From: Eunapius fragilis
Taxonomy: Eukaryota; Porifera; Demospongiae; Spongillida; Spongillidae
Direction: 5' to 3'
Assembly (NCBI GenBank): GCA_963681505.1
Contig: OY811971.1
Location: 10,225,991-10,289,990, forward strand
Length of the DNA stretch: 64,000 nt
The notes below the pieces were generated by a model. It searched no databases. It saw only the letters and a list, made by a program, of their open reading frames with translations, and was not told the DNA's origin. Of the stretch, positions 54,450-64,000 are shown piece after piece; positions within the stretch are counted from its first letter, which is position 1; each line of letters opens with the position of its first letter. The position numbers and the translations under genes were made by a program.

Positions 54450-57400
54450 GGGACAAGGATAAGGAGGTGAGGGACAAGGAGGTGAGGGACAAGGAAGTGA
54501 GGACAAGGAGGTGAGGGACAAGGAGGTGAGGGACAAGGAGGTGAGGGACAAGGAGGTGAGGGACAAGGAGGTGAGGGACAAGGAGGTGAGGGACAAGGAA
54601 GTGAGGGACAAGGAGGTGACGGACAGGGAGGTGAGGGACAAGGAGGTGAGGGACAAGGAGGTGAGGGACAAGGAGGTGAGGGACAAGGAGGTGAGGGACA
54701 AGGAGGTGAGGACAAGGAGGTGAGGACAAGGAGGTGAGGACAAGGAGGTGAGGGACAAGGAAGTGAGGGACAAGGAGGTGAGGGACAGGGAGGTGAGGGA
54801 CAAGGAGGTGAGGGACAAGGAGGTGAGGGACAAGGAGGTGAGGGACAAGGAGGTGAGGGACAAGGAGGTGAGGGACAAGGAGGTGAGGACAAGGAGGTGA
54901 GGACAAGGAGGTGAGGACAAGGAGGTGAGGGACAAGGAGGTGAGGGACAAGGAGGTGAGGGACAAGGAGGTGAGGGACAAGGAGGTGAGGGACAAGGAGG
55001 TGAGGGACAAGGAGGTGAGGACATGGAGGTGAGGACAAGGAGGTGAGGACAAGGAGGTGAGGGACAAGGAATTGAGGGACAAGGAGGTGAGGGACAATGA
55101 GGTGAGGGACAAGGAAGTGAGTGACAAGGAGGTGAGGACAAGGAGGTGAGGACAAGGAGGTGAGGGACAAGGAGGTGAGGGACAAGGAGGTGAGGGACAA
55201 GGAGGTGAGGGACAAGGAGGTGAGGACATGGAGGTGAGGACAAGGAGGTGAGGACAAGGAGGTGAGGGACAAGGAATTGAGGGACAAGGAGGTGAGGGAC
55301 AATGAGGTGAGGGACAAGGAAGTGAGTGACAAGGAGGTGAGGGACAAGGAGGTGAGGACATGGAGGTGAGGACAAGGAGGTGAGGACAAGGAGGTGAGGG
55401 ACAAGGAATTGAGGGACAAGGAGGTGAGGGACAATGAGGTGAGGGACAAGGAAGTGAGTGACAAGGAGGTGAGGGACAGGAAGGTGAGGGACAAGGAGGT
55501 GAGGGACAAGGAGGTGAGGACAAGGAGGAAGCAGGTGAGGACAAGAAGGTGAGGGACAAGGAGGTGAGGACAAGAAGGAAGGAGGTGAGGACAAGGAGGT
55601 GAGGGACAAGGAGGTGAGGGACAAGGAGGTGAGGGACAAGGAGGTGAGGACAAGAAGGTGAGGACAAGGAGGTGAGGGAAAAGGAGATGAGGGATAAGGA
55701 GGTGAGGACAAGGAGGTGAGGAAAGAAGGTGAGGGACAAGGAGATGAGGGACAAGGAGGTGAGGGACAAGGTGGTGAGGACAAGGAGGTAAGGGACAAGA
55801 TGAGGACAAGGAGGTGAGGACAAGGAGGTGAGGGACAAGGAGGTGAGGGACAAGGAGGTGAGGACAAGGAGGTGATGACAAGGAGAAAGCAGGTGAGGAC
55901 AAGGAGGTGAGGGACAAGGAGGTGAGGACAAGGAGGTGAGGACAAGAAGGTGAGGACAAGGAGGTGAGGGAAAAGGAGATGAGGGATAAGGAGGTGAGGA
56001 CAAGGAGGTGAGGAAAGAAGGTGAGGGACAAGGAGATGAGGGACAAGGAGGTGAGGGACAAGGAGGTGAGGACAAGGAGGTGAGGGACAAGATGAGGACA
56101 AGGAGGTGAGGACAAGGAGTTGAGGGACAAGGAGGTGAGGGACAAGGAGGTGAGGACAAGGAGGTGAGGACAAGGAGGTGGGGACGAGGAGGTGAGGGAC
56201 AAGGAGGTGAGGGATAAGGAGGTGAGGACAAGGAGGTGAGGACAAGGAGGTGAGGGACAAGGAGTGGACAAGGAGGTGAGGACAAGAAGGTGAGGGACAA
56301 GGTGTGGACAAGGAGGTGAGGACAAGGAGGTGAGGAGAAGGAGGTGAGGGACAAGGAGGTGAGGACAAGGAGGTGAGGACAAGGAGGTGAGGGACAAGGA
56401 GGTGAGAGACAAGGAGGTGAGAACAAGGAAGTGAGGACAAGGAGGTGAGGGACAAGGAAGTGAGGGACAAGGAGGTGAGGGACAAGGAGGTGAGGACAAG
56501 GAGGTGAGGGACAAGGAGGTGAGGGACAAGGAGGTGAGGGACAAGGAGGTGAGGACAAGGAGGTGAGGGACAAGGAGGTGAGACAAGGAGGTGAGGGACA
56601 AGGAGGTGAGGGACAAGGAGGTGAGGACAAGGAGGTGAGGACAAGAAGGTGAGGGACAAGGTGTGGACAAGGAGGTGAGGGACAAGGAGGTGAGGACAAG
56701 GAGGTGAGGGACAAGGAATTGAGGGACAAGGAGGTGAGGACAAGGAGGTGAGGGACAAGGAGGTGAGGGACGAGGAAGTGAGTGACAAGGAGGTGAGGGA
56801 CAAGGAGGTGAGGGACAAGGAGGTGAGGGACAAGGAAGTGAGGGACAAGGAGGTGAGGACAAGGAGGTGAGGACAAGGAGGTGAGGACAATGAGGTGAGG
56901 ACAAGGAAGTGAGGGACAAGGAGGTGAGGGACAAGGAAGTGAGGACAAGGAGGTGAGGGACAAGGAGGTGAGGGACATGGAGGTGAGGGACAAGGAGGTG
57001 GGGACAAGGAGGTGAGGGACAATGAGGTGAGGGACAAGAAGGTGAGGGACAAGGAGGTGAGGGAAAAGGAAGTGAGGGACACAGAGGTGAGGGACAAGGA
57101 TGTGAGGACAAGGAGGTGAGGGACAAGGAGGTGAGGGACAAGGAGGTGAGGGACAAGGAGGTGAGGACGAGGAGGTGAGGGACAAGGAGGTGAGGACGAG
57201 GAGGTGAGGGACAAGGAGGTAAGGACAAGGAGGTGAGGGACAAGGAGGTGAGGGACAAGGAGGTGAGGACGAGGAGGTGAGGGACAAGGAGGTGAGGACG
57301 AGGAGGTGAGGGACAAGGAGGTAAGGACAAGGAGGTGAGGGACAAGGAGGTGAGGGACAAGGAGGTGAGGGACAAGGAAGTGAGGGACAAGGAGGTGACG

Positions 57401-60400
57401 GACAGGGAGGTGAGGGACAAGGAGGTGAGGGACAAGGAGGTGAGGGACAAGGAGGTGAGGGACAAGGAGGTGAGGGACAAGGAGGTGAGGACAAGGAGGT
57501 GAGGACAAGGAGGTGAGGACAAGGAGGTGAGGGACAAGGAAGTGAGGGACAAGGAGGTGAGGGACAGGGAGGTGAGGGACAAGGAGGTGAGGGACAAGGA
57601 GGTGAGGGACAAGGAGGTGAGGGACAAGGAGGTGAGGGACAAGGAGGTGAGGGACAAGGAGGTGAGGACAAGGAGGTGAGGACAAGGAGGTGAGGACAAG
57701 GAGGTGAGGGACAAGGAGGTGAGGGACAAGGAGGTGAGGGACAAGGAGGTGAGGGACAAGGAGGTGAGGGACAAGGAGGTGAGGGACAAGGAGGTGAGGA
57801 CATGGAGGTGAGGACAAGGAGGTGAGGACAAGGAGGTGAGGGACAAGGAATTGAGGGACAAGGAGGTGAGGGACAATGAGGTGAGGGACAAGGAAGTGAG
57901 TGACAAGGAGGTGAGGACAAGGAGGTGAGGACAAGGAGGTGAGGGACAAGGAGGTGAGGGACAAGGAGGTGAGGGACAAGGAGGTGAGGGACAAGGAGGT
58001 GAGGACATGGAGGTGAGGACAAGGAGGTGAGGACAAGGAGGTGAGGGACAAGGAATTGAGGGACAAGGAGGTGAGGGACAATGAGGTGAGGGACAAGGAA
58101 GTGAGTGACAAGGAGGTGAGGGACAAGGAGGTGAGGACATGGAGGTGAGGACAAGGAGGTGAGGACAAGGAGGTGAGGGACAAGGAATTGCGGGACAAGG
58201 AGGTGAGGGACAATGAGGTGAGGGACAAGGAAGTGAGTGACAAGGAGGTGAGGGACAGGAAGGTGAGGGACAAGGAGGTGAGGGACAAGGAGGTGAGGAC
58301 AAGGAGGAAGCAGGTGAGGACAAGAAGGTGAGGGACAAGGAGGTGAGGACAAGAAGGAAGGAGGTGAGGACAAGGAGGTGAGGGACAAGGAGGTGAGGGA
58401 CAAGGAGGTGAGGGACAAGGAGGTGAGGACAAGAAGGTGAGGACAAGGAGGTGAGGGAAAAGGAGATGAGGGATATGGAGGTGAGGACAAGGAGGTGAGG
58501 AAAGAAGGTGAGGGACAAGGAGATGAGGGACAAGGAGGTGAGGGACAAGGTGGTGAGGACAAGGAGGTAAGGGACAAGATGAGGACAAGGAGGTGAGGAC
58601 AAGGAGGTGAGGGACAAGGAGGTGAGGGACAAGGAGGTGAGGACAAGGAGGTGATGACAAGGAGAAAGCAGGTGAGGACAAGGAGGTGAGGGACAAGGAG
58701 GTGAGGACAAGGAGGTGAGGACAAGAAGGTGAGGACAAGGAGGTGAGGGAAAAGGAGATGAGGGATAAGGAGGTGAGGACAAGGAGGTGAGGAAAGAAGG
58801 TGAGGGACAAGGAGAGGAGGGACAAGGAGGTGAGGGACAAGGAGGTGAGGACAAGGAGGTGAGGGACAAGATGAGGACAAGGAGGTGAGGACAAGGAGTT
58901 GAGGGACAAGGAGGTGAGGGACAAGGAGGTGAGGACAAGGAGGTGAGGACAAGGAGGTGGGGACGAGGAGGTGAGGGACAAGGAGGTGAGGGATAAGGAG
59001 GTGAGGACAAGGAGGTGAGGACAAGGAGGTGAGGGACAAGGAGTGGACAAGGAGGTGAGGACAAGAAGGTGAGGGACAAGGTGTGGACAAGGAGGTGAGG
59101 ACAAGGAGGTGAGGAGAAGGAGGTGAGGGACAAGGAGGTGAGGACAAGGAGGTGAGGACAAGGAGGTGAGGGACAAGGAGGTGAGAGACAAGGAGGTGAG
59201 AACAAGGAAGTGAGGACAAGGAGGTGAGGGACAAGGAAGTGAGGGACAAGGAGGTGAGGGACAAGGAGGTGAGAGACAAGGAGGTGAGAACAAGGAAGTG
59301 AGGACAAGGAGGTGAGGGACAAGGAAGTGAGGGACAAGGAGGTGAGGGACAAGGAGGTGAGGACAAGGAGGTGAGGGACAAGGAGGTGAGGGACAAGGAG
59401 GTGAGGGACAAGGAGGTGAGGACAAGGAGGTGAGGGACAAGGAGGTGAGACAAGGAGGTGAGGGACAAGGAGGTGAGGGACAAGGAGGTGAGGACAAGGA
59501 GGTGAGGACAAGAAGGTGAGGGACAAGGTGTGGACAAGGAGGTGAGGGACAAGGAGGTGAGGACAAGGAGGTGAGGGACAAGGAATTGAGGGACAAGGAG
59601 GTGAGGACAAGGAGGTGAGGGACAAGGAGGTGAGGGACGAGGAAGTGAGTGACAAGGAGGTGAGGGACAAGGAGGTGAGGGACAAGGAGGTGAGGGACAA
59701 GGAAGTGAGGGACAAGGAGGTGAGGACAAGGAGGTGAGGACAAGGAGGTGAGGACAATGAGGTGAGGACAAGGAAGTGAGGGACAAGGAGGTGAGGGACA
59801 AGGAAGTGAGGACAAGGAGGTGAGGGACAAGGAGGTGAGGGACATGGAGGTGAGGGACAAGGAGGTGGGGACAAGGAGGTGAGGGACAATGAGGTGAGGG
59901 ACAAGAAGGTGAGGGACAAGGAGGTGAGGGAAAAGGAGGTGAGGGACAAGGAGATGAGGGACAAGGAGGTGAGAACAAGGAGGTGAGGGACAAGGAGGTG
60001 AGGACGAGGAGGTGAGGGACAAGGAGGTGAGGACGAGGAGGTGAGGGACAAGGAGGTGAGGACGAGGAGGTGAGGGACAAGGAGGTAAGGACAAGGAGGT
60101 GAGGGACAAGATGAGGACAAAGAGGTGAGGACAAGGAGGTGAGGGACAATGAGGTGAGGAGAAGGAGGTGAGGGACAAGGAGGTGAGGGACAAGGTGAGG
60201 ACAAGGAGGTGAGGACAAGAAGGTGAGGGACAAGGTGTGGACAAGGAGATGAGGACAGGAGGTGAGGGACAAGGAGGTGAGGAGAAGGAGGTGAGGGACA
60301 AGGAGATGAGGGACAAGGAGGTGAGAACAAGGAGGTGGGGACAAGGAGGTGAGGGACAAGGGGGTGGGGACAAGGAGGTGGGGACAAGGAGGTGAGGACA

Positions 60401-60475
60401 AAGAGGTGAGGGACAAGGAGATGAGGACAAGAAGGTGAGGACAATGAGGTGAGGACAAGGAGGTGATGGACAAGG
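54450..60475. repeat. Giant minisatellite, 14/15-bp unit
   Basis: About 6 kb of the unit GAGGTGAGGGACAAG and its 14-base form GAGGTGAGGACAAG, roughly 400 copies, with scattered variants (gaagtgag, gaattgag, aatgag, cgaggagg). Each unit carries AAGGAG|GTGAGG, close to the consensus 5' splice site. Blocks are duplicated at higher order: about 54530-57090 recurs at about 57310-59960. The C-rich strand has no stop triplet in any frame of the unit, which creates three spurious ORFs of about 2000 codons. The 15-base unit on the plus strand encodes VRDKE. Confidence 0.97.
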
Positions 60476-60761
60476 GAGAGGCGGATCCAGGGGGGGGGGG
60501 GGGGGGGGGGGGCTATGGGAGCTGTAGCCCCCCCCTTTCGGATAAGTAACGAATATAATTACGACTAATTAACTACATGTATATACGCGCTCACTACATG
60601 TATTTTCATAAAGCTATACCTGTATTAACTTATGCGCACAAAGTGAAGCATCGTTCCTACTTGAACCGAAATGGTATTTAATTGGTGCCCCATGCACAGA
60701 TTTAGAATACAACTTTTTTGTAATAAGCCCCCCCTTTTCAAAAATCCTGGATCCGCCCCTG
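60476..60761. mobile_element. hAT-like MITE inserted in the minisatellite
   Basis: The left end GAGAGGCGGATCCAGG and right end, inverted, CAGGGGCGGATCCAGG form terminal inverted repeats. CAAGG flanks both sides (60471-60475 and 60762-60766). A G run of about 20 follows the left end. The array resumes after it (60762-60836), so the insertion is younger than the array. Confidence 0.7.
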
Positions 60762-60837
60762 CAAGGTGAGGACAAGGAGGTGAGGACAAGGAGGTGAGGG
60801 ACAAGGAGGTGAGGAGAAGGAGGTGAGAGACAAGGAG
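60762..60837. repeat. Minisatellite remainder beyond the MITE
   Basis: Five or so units of the 14/15-base repeat, ending at aaggaggcattgatac. Confidence 0.9.
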
Positions 60838-61606
60838 GCATTGATACAGAAATGAATCCATGAGGTGATGTGATGGTTGCTACAGAGGAACTCAGATCTA
60901 GTTCAGCATAGCAGGTGCTATAGAGTAAATTTACATAAGGGGGGATCGCAGCCATCTCTGTCAGAAGACATGACGGCAGTCTGCTTCAATGAAGCGAGGG
61001 CGAGGGAGGAGGGAGGCATATGGATATCTATGAACGACATCACTGGTACGGTCCCGTTGCGTAATCGAATATAATTTGGTACGGCCACGTTGCGTGCAAT
61101 GCGCATGCGCTCTATTCGAAAGGCTGCAACTGAACGTACATGTACTCGTAAGTCGACGTCGGTTCTTGATGTACACCTACCACTTCTGTATCGTAACAAG
61201 CAAATGTTGTAGCCTCGAACCAGGAGGGGGCCTCATGTTTTATCATGGCAGAAAACGCGTTTTGAGCGAAAAGTTAACTCACGAAGGTGTAGGGTTTTTT
61301 TCTGTCATAGCCAACTTTCGAAAGGGGGGAGGCGGTGCTGTCCGCTTCAGGCTGGGCGTGGGGTACTTTAAGAGTCCGATACAAAAAGAGGTGAATGGGG
61401 GTTGAGAGAGAAAGAGTACTGTACGCCGTACCTTGCGATAGCTAGTGTGTTGTTCGCTTGGGCCCTTCTTTAGAGGTTTGCTTGTACTACATTTATTATT
61501 CTTGCAAGGCCCTAAGTGAACGTACTGTACGCCGGCTATTTGATGACTTATATAATTAATAGCAATGCACTAGCTCTGGCTTTAATGTCCTCTCATTAAC
61601 AGTTTA
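60838..61606. other. Spacer, no gene recognised
   Basis: Includes two related short motifs, ggtacggtcccgttgcg and ggtacggccacgttgcg (about 61047 and 61079). No exon or element termini are supported. Confidence 0.45.

Positions 61607-61694
<88 letters not shown>
61607..61694. repeat. (GT)n microsatellite
   Basis: An uninterrupted GT run of about 88 bases. Confidence 0.97.
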
Positions 61695-61696
<2 letters not shown>

Positions 61697-62198
61697 TGGA
61701 CTGACATTGGGTTAATAATTAGTCACCTGTGTATACGCATTGAGTACATGTTCTTGCCATGTATATGTATATACGCACAATGGGATCCACCCCTCTTGTT
61801 AGCTGACACCCTCAAAGTAACAGAAAGTGACCTAGGTGCAGATGCGTTGGCATCGTTTCTAGCGTTTCTGGTTGTCTGTTCAGTTAAACGCTATGACACA
61901 TCCCCCGTTCGATACAAAAAGTTGATGCCTGTGTGTGTCAGTGTGTTTGTGTGTGTGCAGTGCAAATGTGTGCGTTGTGGTGTTGTGTGTGGTATGATTA
62001 AAAATTTAAAGGTTGTTTGGGTGACTGCTGGTTCCTCTGTTCTGTTCTATCTGGTTACTGAAGGTAGATCTGACCCTTATCACATACTTTAAATTCGTGC
62101 AGCTTAATAGAGTTTGGTCTGTAGTACTTGATCTCCAATGTTTGTATATCGATTGCACTATTGGTTGGTCTTTTACATGTAGCTCAAGTGCCCGGAAA

Positions 62199-63101
62199 AT
62201 GGCAGATGATGAACAAGACAGTCAGCAAGGTATATATATTTTGTCTCTGAATCTAGCAATGTTTATCCTATATCTATGACATAGAAATCATTTGCATTCC
62301 TTGAGTATTTATTTTGGGTTTTGGAAACTAATCAGAACCAATGCGGTATGTGTATGTTAATGATCAATGTGACGAAGCATCCATTAATGAAGGCATATTC
62401 TTATTTTATAACTACCCTAACCCTGCAATGTAACAGACATTTTAAAAATGTTATATGCTATTTTATTTTCATATTTCATGCCTCAGCCACCAATGAAGGA
62501 TTTTGCAGTGATGGTATTGGTAATAGATTAAGTTTTGGATGGTGAAGCCCTGTAATTTGTTTATCTGCAAGAGAATCCGTACTTGTGGTTACAACTTTGC
62601 TAGCATATTCTAACCACCCCTTCTCTTCCAATGGGACCTGGGACATGCCATTCCACACTAGAAGTGGGGTGATAAGTTGCAGAGGGGATGGGGGTACTAA
62701 AAGGTTAGGTGTGCTTGCATGTGTTGTACTATTGCATGTAATGCGTAGGCCTATTCCTGTATTTCTTGTGCTATTTTGTCTCTTTGACCTTCCTTTTTTG
62801 TTGGCCTTTCAGACAACCTAATTTTGCCAGTGGGTTCAAGAAATATTACTTTCAAAATCATTTCATTATAAGTGTGGTGTATAGGGAGTTGTGTTTTGCA
62901 ACAGAAAATAAAGCATTGTCAACACCATGAGCGAGCAGAGTAACCATAAATCATAGTTTTAAATATTCTATTATAGATGTTCAGAGGGTATTGTGTGTAT
63001 GTGTATGTGTGTCTGTGTTTAGTTGCACTGAATAATCAAATTCTCGTAGGCACGAATGCAAGCAGTCTGAGTCATGACATCTCACCTACTGCAAAAAGAA
63101 G
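62199..63101 (+). CDS. 5' exons of an unidentified gene
   Basis: Exon 1 (62199-62229) reads MADDEQDSQQ and ends CAAG|GTATAT. Exon 2 (63050-63101), after ttctcgtag, continues in phase as GTNASSLSHDISPTAKRR and ends AGAAG|GTATGT. The acidic start followed by a Ser-rich and basic segment resembles a nuclear-protein N-terminus, but no domain is present. A further acceptor at about 63627 (gttgtag) keeps frame for about 20 codons, but it falls at a MITE boundary and is doubtful. The gene would continue right of the window. Confidence 0.4.
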
Positions 63102-63632
63102 GTATGTCGCATGGAATCATGTCTTACTCCCATAACTCTAGCCCTTATAACTTATTTGGTAGGGGCTAACCAGCTCATCTGATACAGTACGTGTATGGCA
63201 ATGTCTTTTTATCACATGGGAGTATTCTTCTTGTTGGCATGTAAAAAGTGTTCAGTTCATAACTCATTGTTGGAAGTGCTTTCCTATAATTAACTGGCAA
63301 GAAAGCAAATATTGAACTACGCACTATGTACACTGATACACTGCACCCCCTGTACACACACAGTACCCTCACTGCCCCAGTTGAGGACCATGTAGTATGG
63401 TGTTGCAACGTTTGATACTTTTACTCAATTCGGTGTAAAGAAGATTATTACTAATGGTGTATGTTTCACATAAGAATTATCAAACGGAACATGGGGTTAA
63501 TGTCTAATGTACCGGATGTCATCTGGGGGTACATTTGTCTACTGTGGTGTACAGAAGGTCGAGTTATCGTAATCACGCATGGTGTATACAGAAAATAATT
63601 ATTCACGTTCTGCATTTCTCGTTGTAGCAAGT

Positions 63633-63922
63633 CCTTCGGAGCTCGGCCCGAAATTGTCAAGCTCTCATTCTTTTCTCTGGTCCCAAGTTAGTGAAGCTAT
63701 TCGATTGTAACACGGCAGTTATGATAACTCGACCAAATTCCACCTAGTGTGACTGACGTAAAACGTCCATAACGTGTTTTAGCCACACTAGGTCGAGTTA
63801 CGAACGTTATTGTAATCACGCAATGGCGTCGTATCACAATCAAATAGCTTTGCTTTGATGCGCTAACTGAGGACCAGAGAAAAAGAATTAGAGCTTGGCA
63901 ACTTCGGGCCAAGCTCCAAAGG
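63633..63922. mobile_element. MITE with about 55-bp inverted termini
   Basis: The left end CCTTCGGAGCTCGGCCCGAA and right end, inverted, CCTTTGGAGCTTGGCCCGAA extend into matching aagctctcattcttttctct / aagctctaattctttttctc. The interior holds another inverted pair (aactcgacc...cctagtgtg / cacactaggtcgagtt). No ORF; superfamily unknown. Confidence 0.65.
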
Positions 63923-64000
63923 TACATGCAGGCCATTTATTATTAATGGTATACCTGTCAAATGATATAAATAGGTATTCAAACAAAACCTGTTTTCAAA
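63923..64000. other. Window end, nothing recognised
   Basis: Short AT-rich tail without features. Confidence 0.5.

Noticed and set aside
54109-60473. Three overlapping minus-strand ORFs of about 2000-2100 codons (LSLTS / LVPHL / CPSPP repeats)
   Set aside because: The complement of the 15-base unit lacks stop triplets in all three frames, so all frames are open at once; 14-base units merely rotate between the same three peptides. No independent coding signal.

Overview
This is a eukaryotic, intron-rich and repeat-laden genomic window. It most likely comes from a sponge or another early-branching marine invertebrate (inference, about 0.6 confidence). The host genes are split into small exons with GT-AG or GC-AG introns. 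The transposon protein families are of the type I associate with sponges and cnidarians. There is also a tandem pair of seven-transmembrane receptors of the cAMP-receptor-like type. The coding content is small compared with transposon debris, microsatellites and minisatellites.

Layout. 1-8000 is a graveyard of retroelement and transposon fragments: a gag-like ORF, a tyrosine recombinase, an unnamed transposase-like family and a retroelement C-terminal nuclease-like module. 8123-32174 on the minus strand carries 18 consecutive in-phase exons of glutaminyl-tRNA synthetase, from the start codon through the catalytic domain. The rest of its anticodon-binding C-terminus is not visible and should lie left of position 1, if it exists. 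Its introns hold a Tc1/mariner-type element enclosing a multi-exon BEN-domain gene (10559-14530), an internally deleted DIRS/YR retroelement (14682-16660), a 506-bp MITE sharing the mariner termini (18816-19321), fragments of an unnamed protein family (21560-23170), an apparently intact Tigger/pogo element (23569-26060) and a minisatellite built from copies of an exon's own splice-donor region (29268-29775).

32175-33311 separates this gene head-to-head from a plus-strand IQSEC/BRAG-type Arf-GEF (33312-38619; coiled coil, IQ motif, Sec7, PH). That gene has two candidate alternative last exons. 39600-42540 holds Helitron-like termini and two dispersed repeat families. 44824-45828 and 50632-51624 are two nearly identical single-exon receptors inside a segmental duplication. 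The microsatellite beside them is inverted between the copies. 54450-60840 is a minisatellite of about 6.3 kb with a 14/15-bp unit resembling a consensus 5' splice site; it is interrupted by a hAT-like insertion. 61000-64000 holds the first exons of an unidentified gene and a MITE.

The host genes (translation, Arf activation, G-protein signalling) do not form one pathway. The most unusual features are the BEN-gene-bearing mariner-like element, the two independent minisatellites with splice-donor-like units, and a tandem CArG-box array inside an intron. All gene identities rest on recognising family motifs by eye; no database search was possible.
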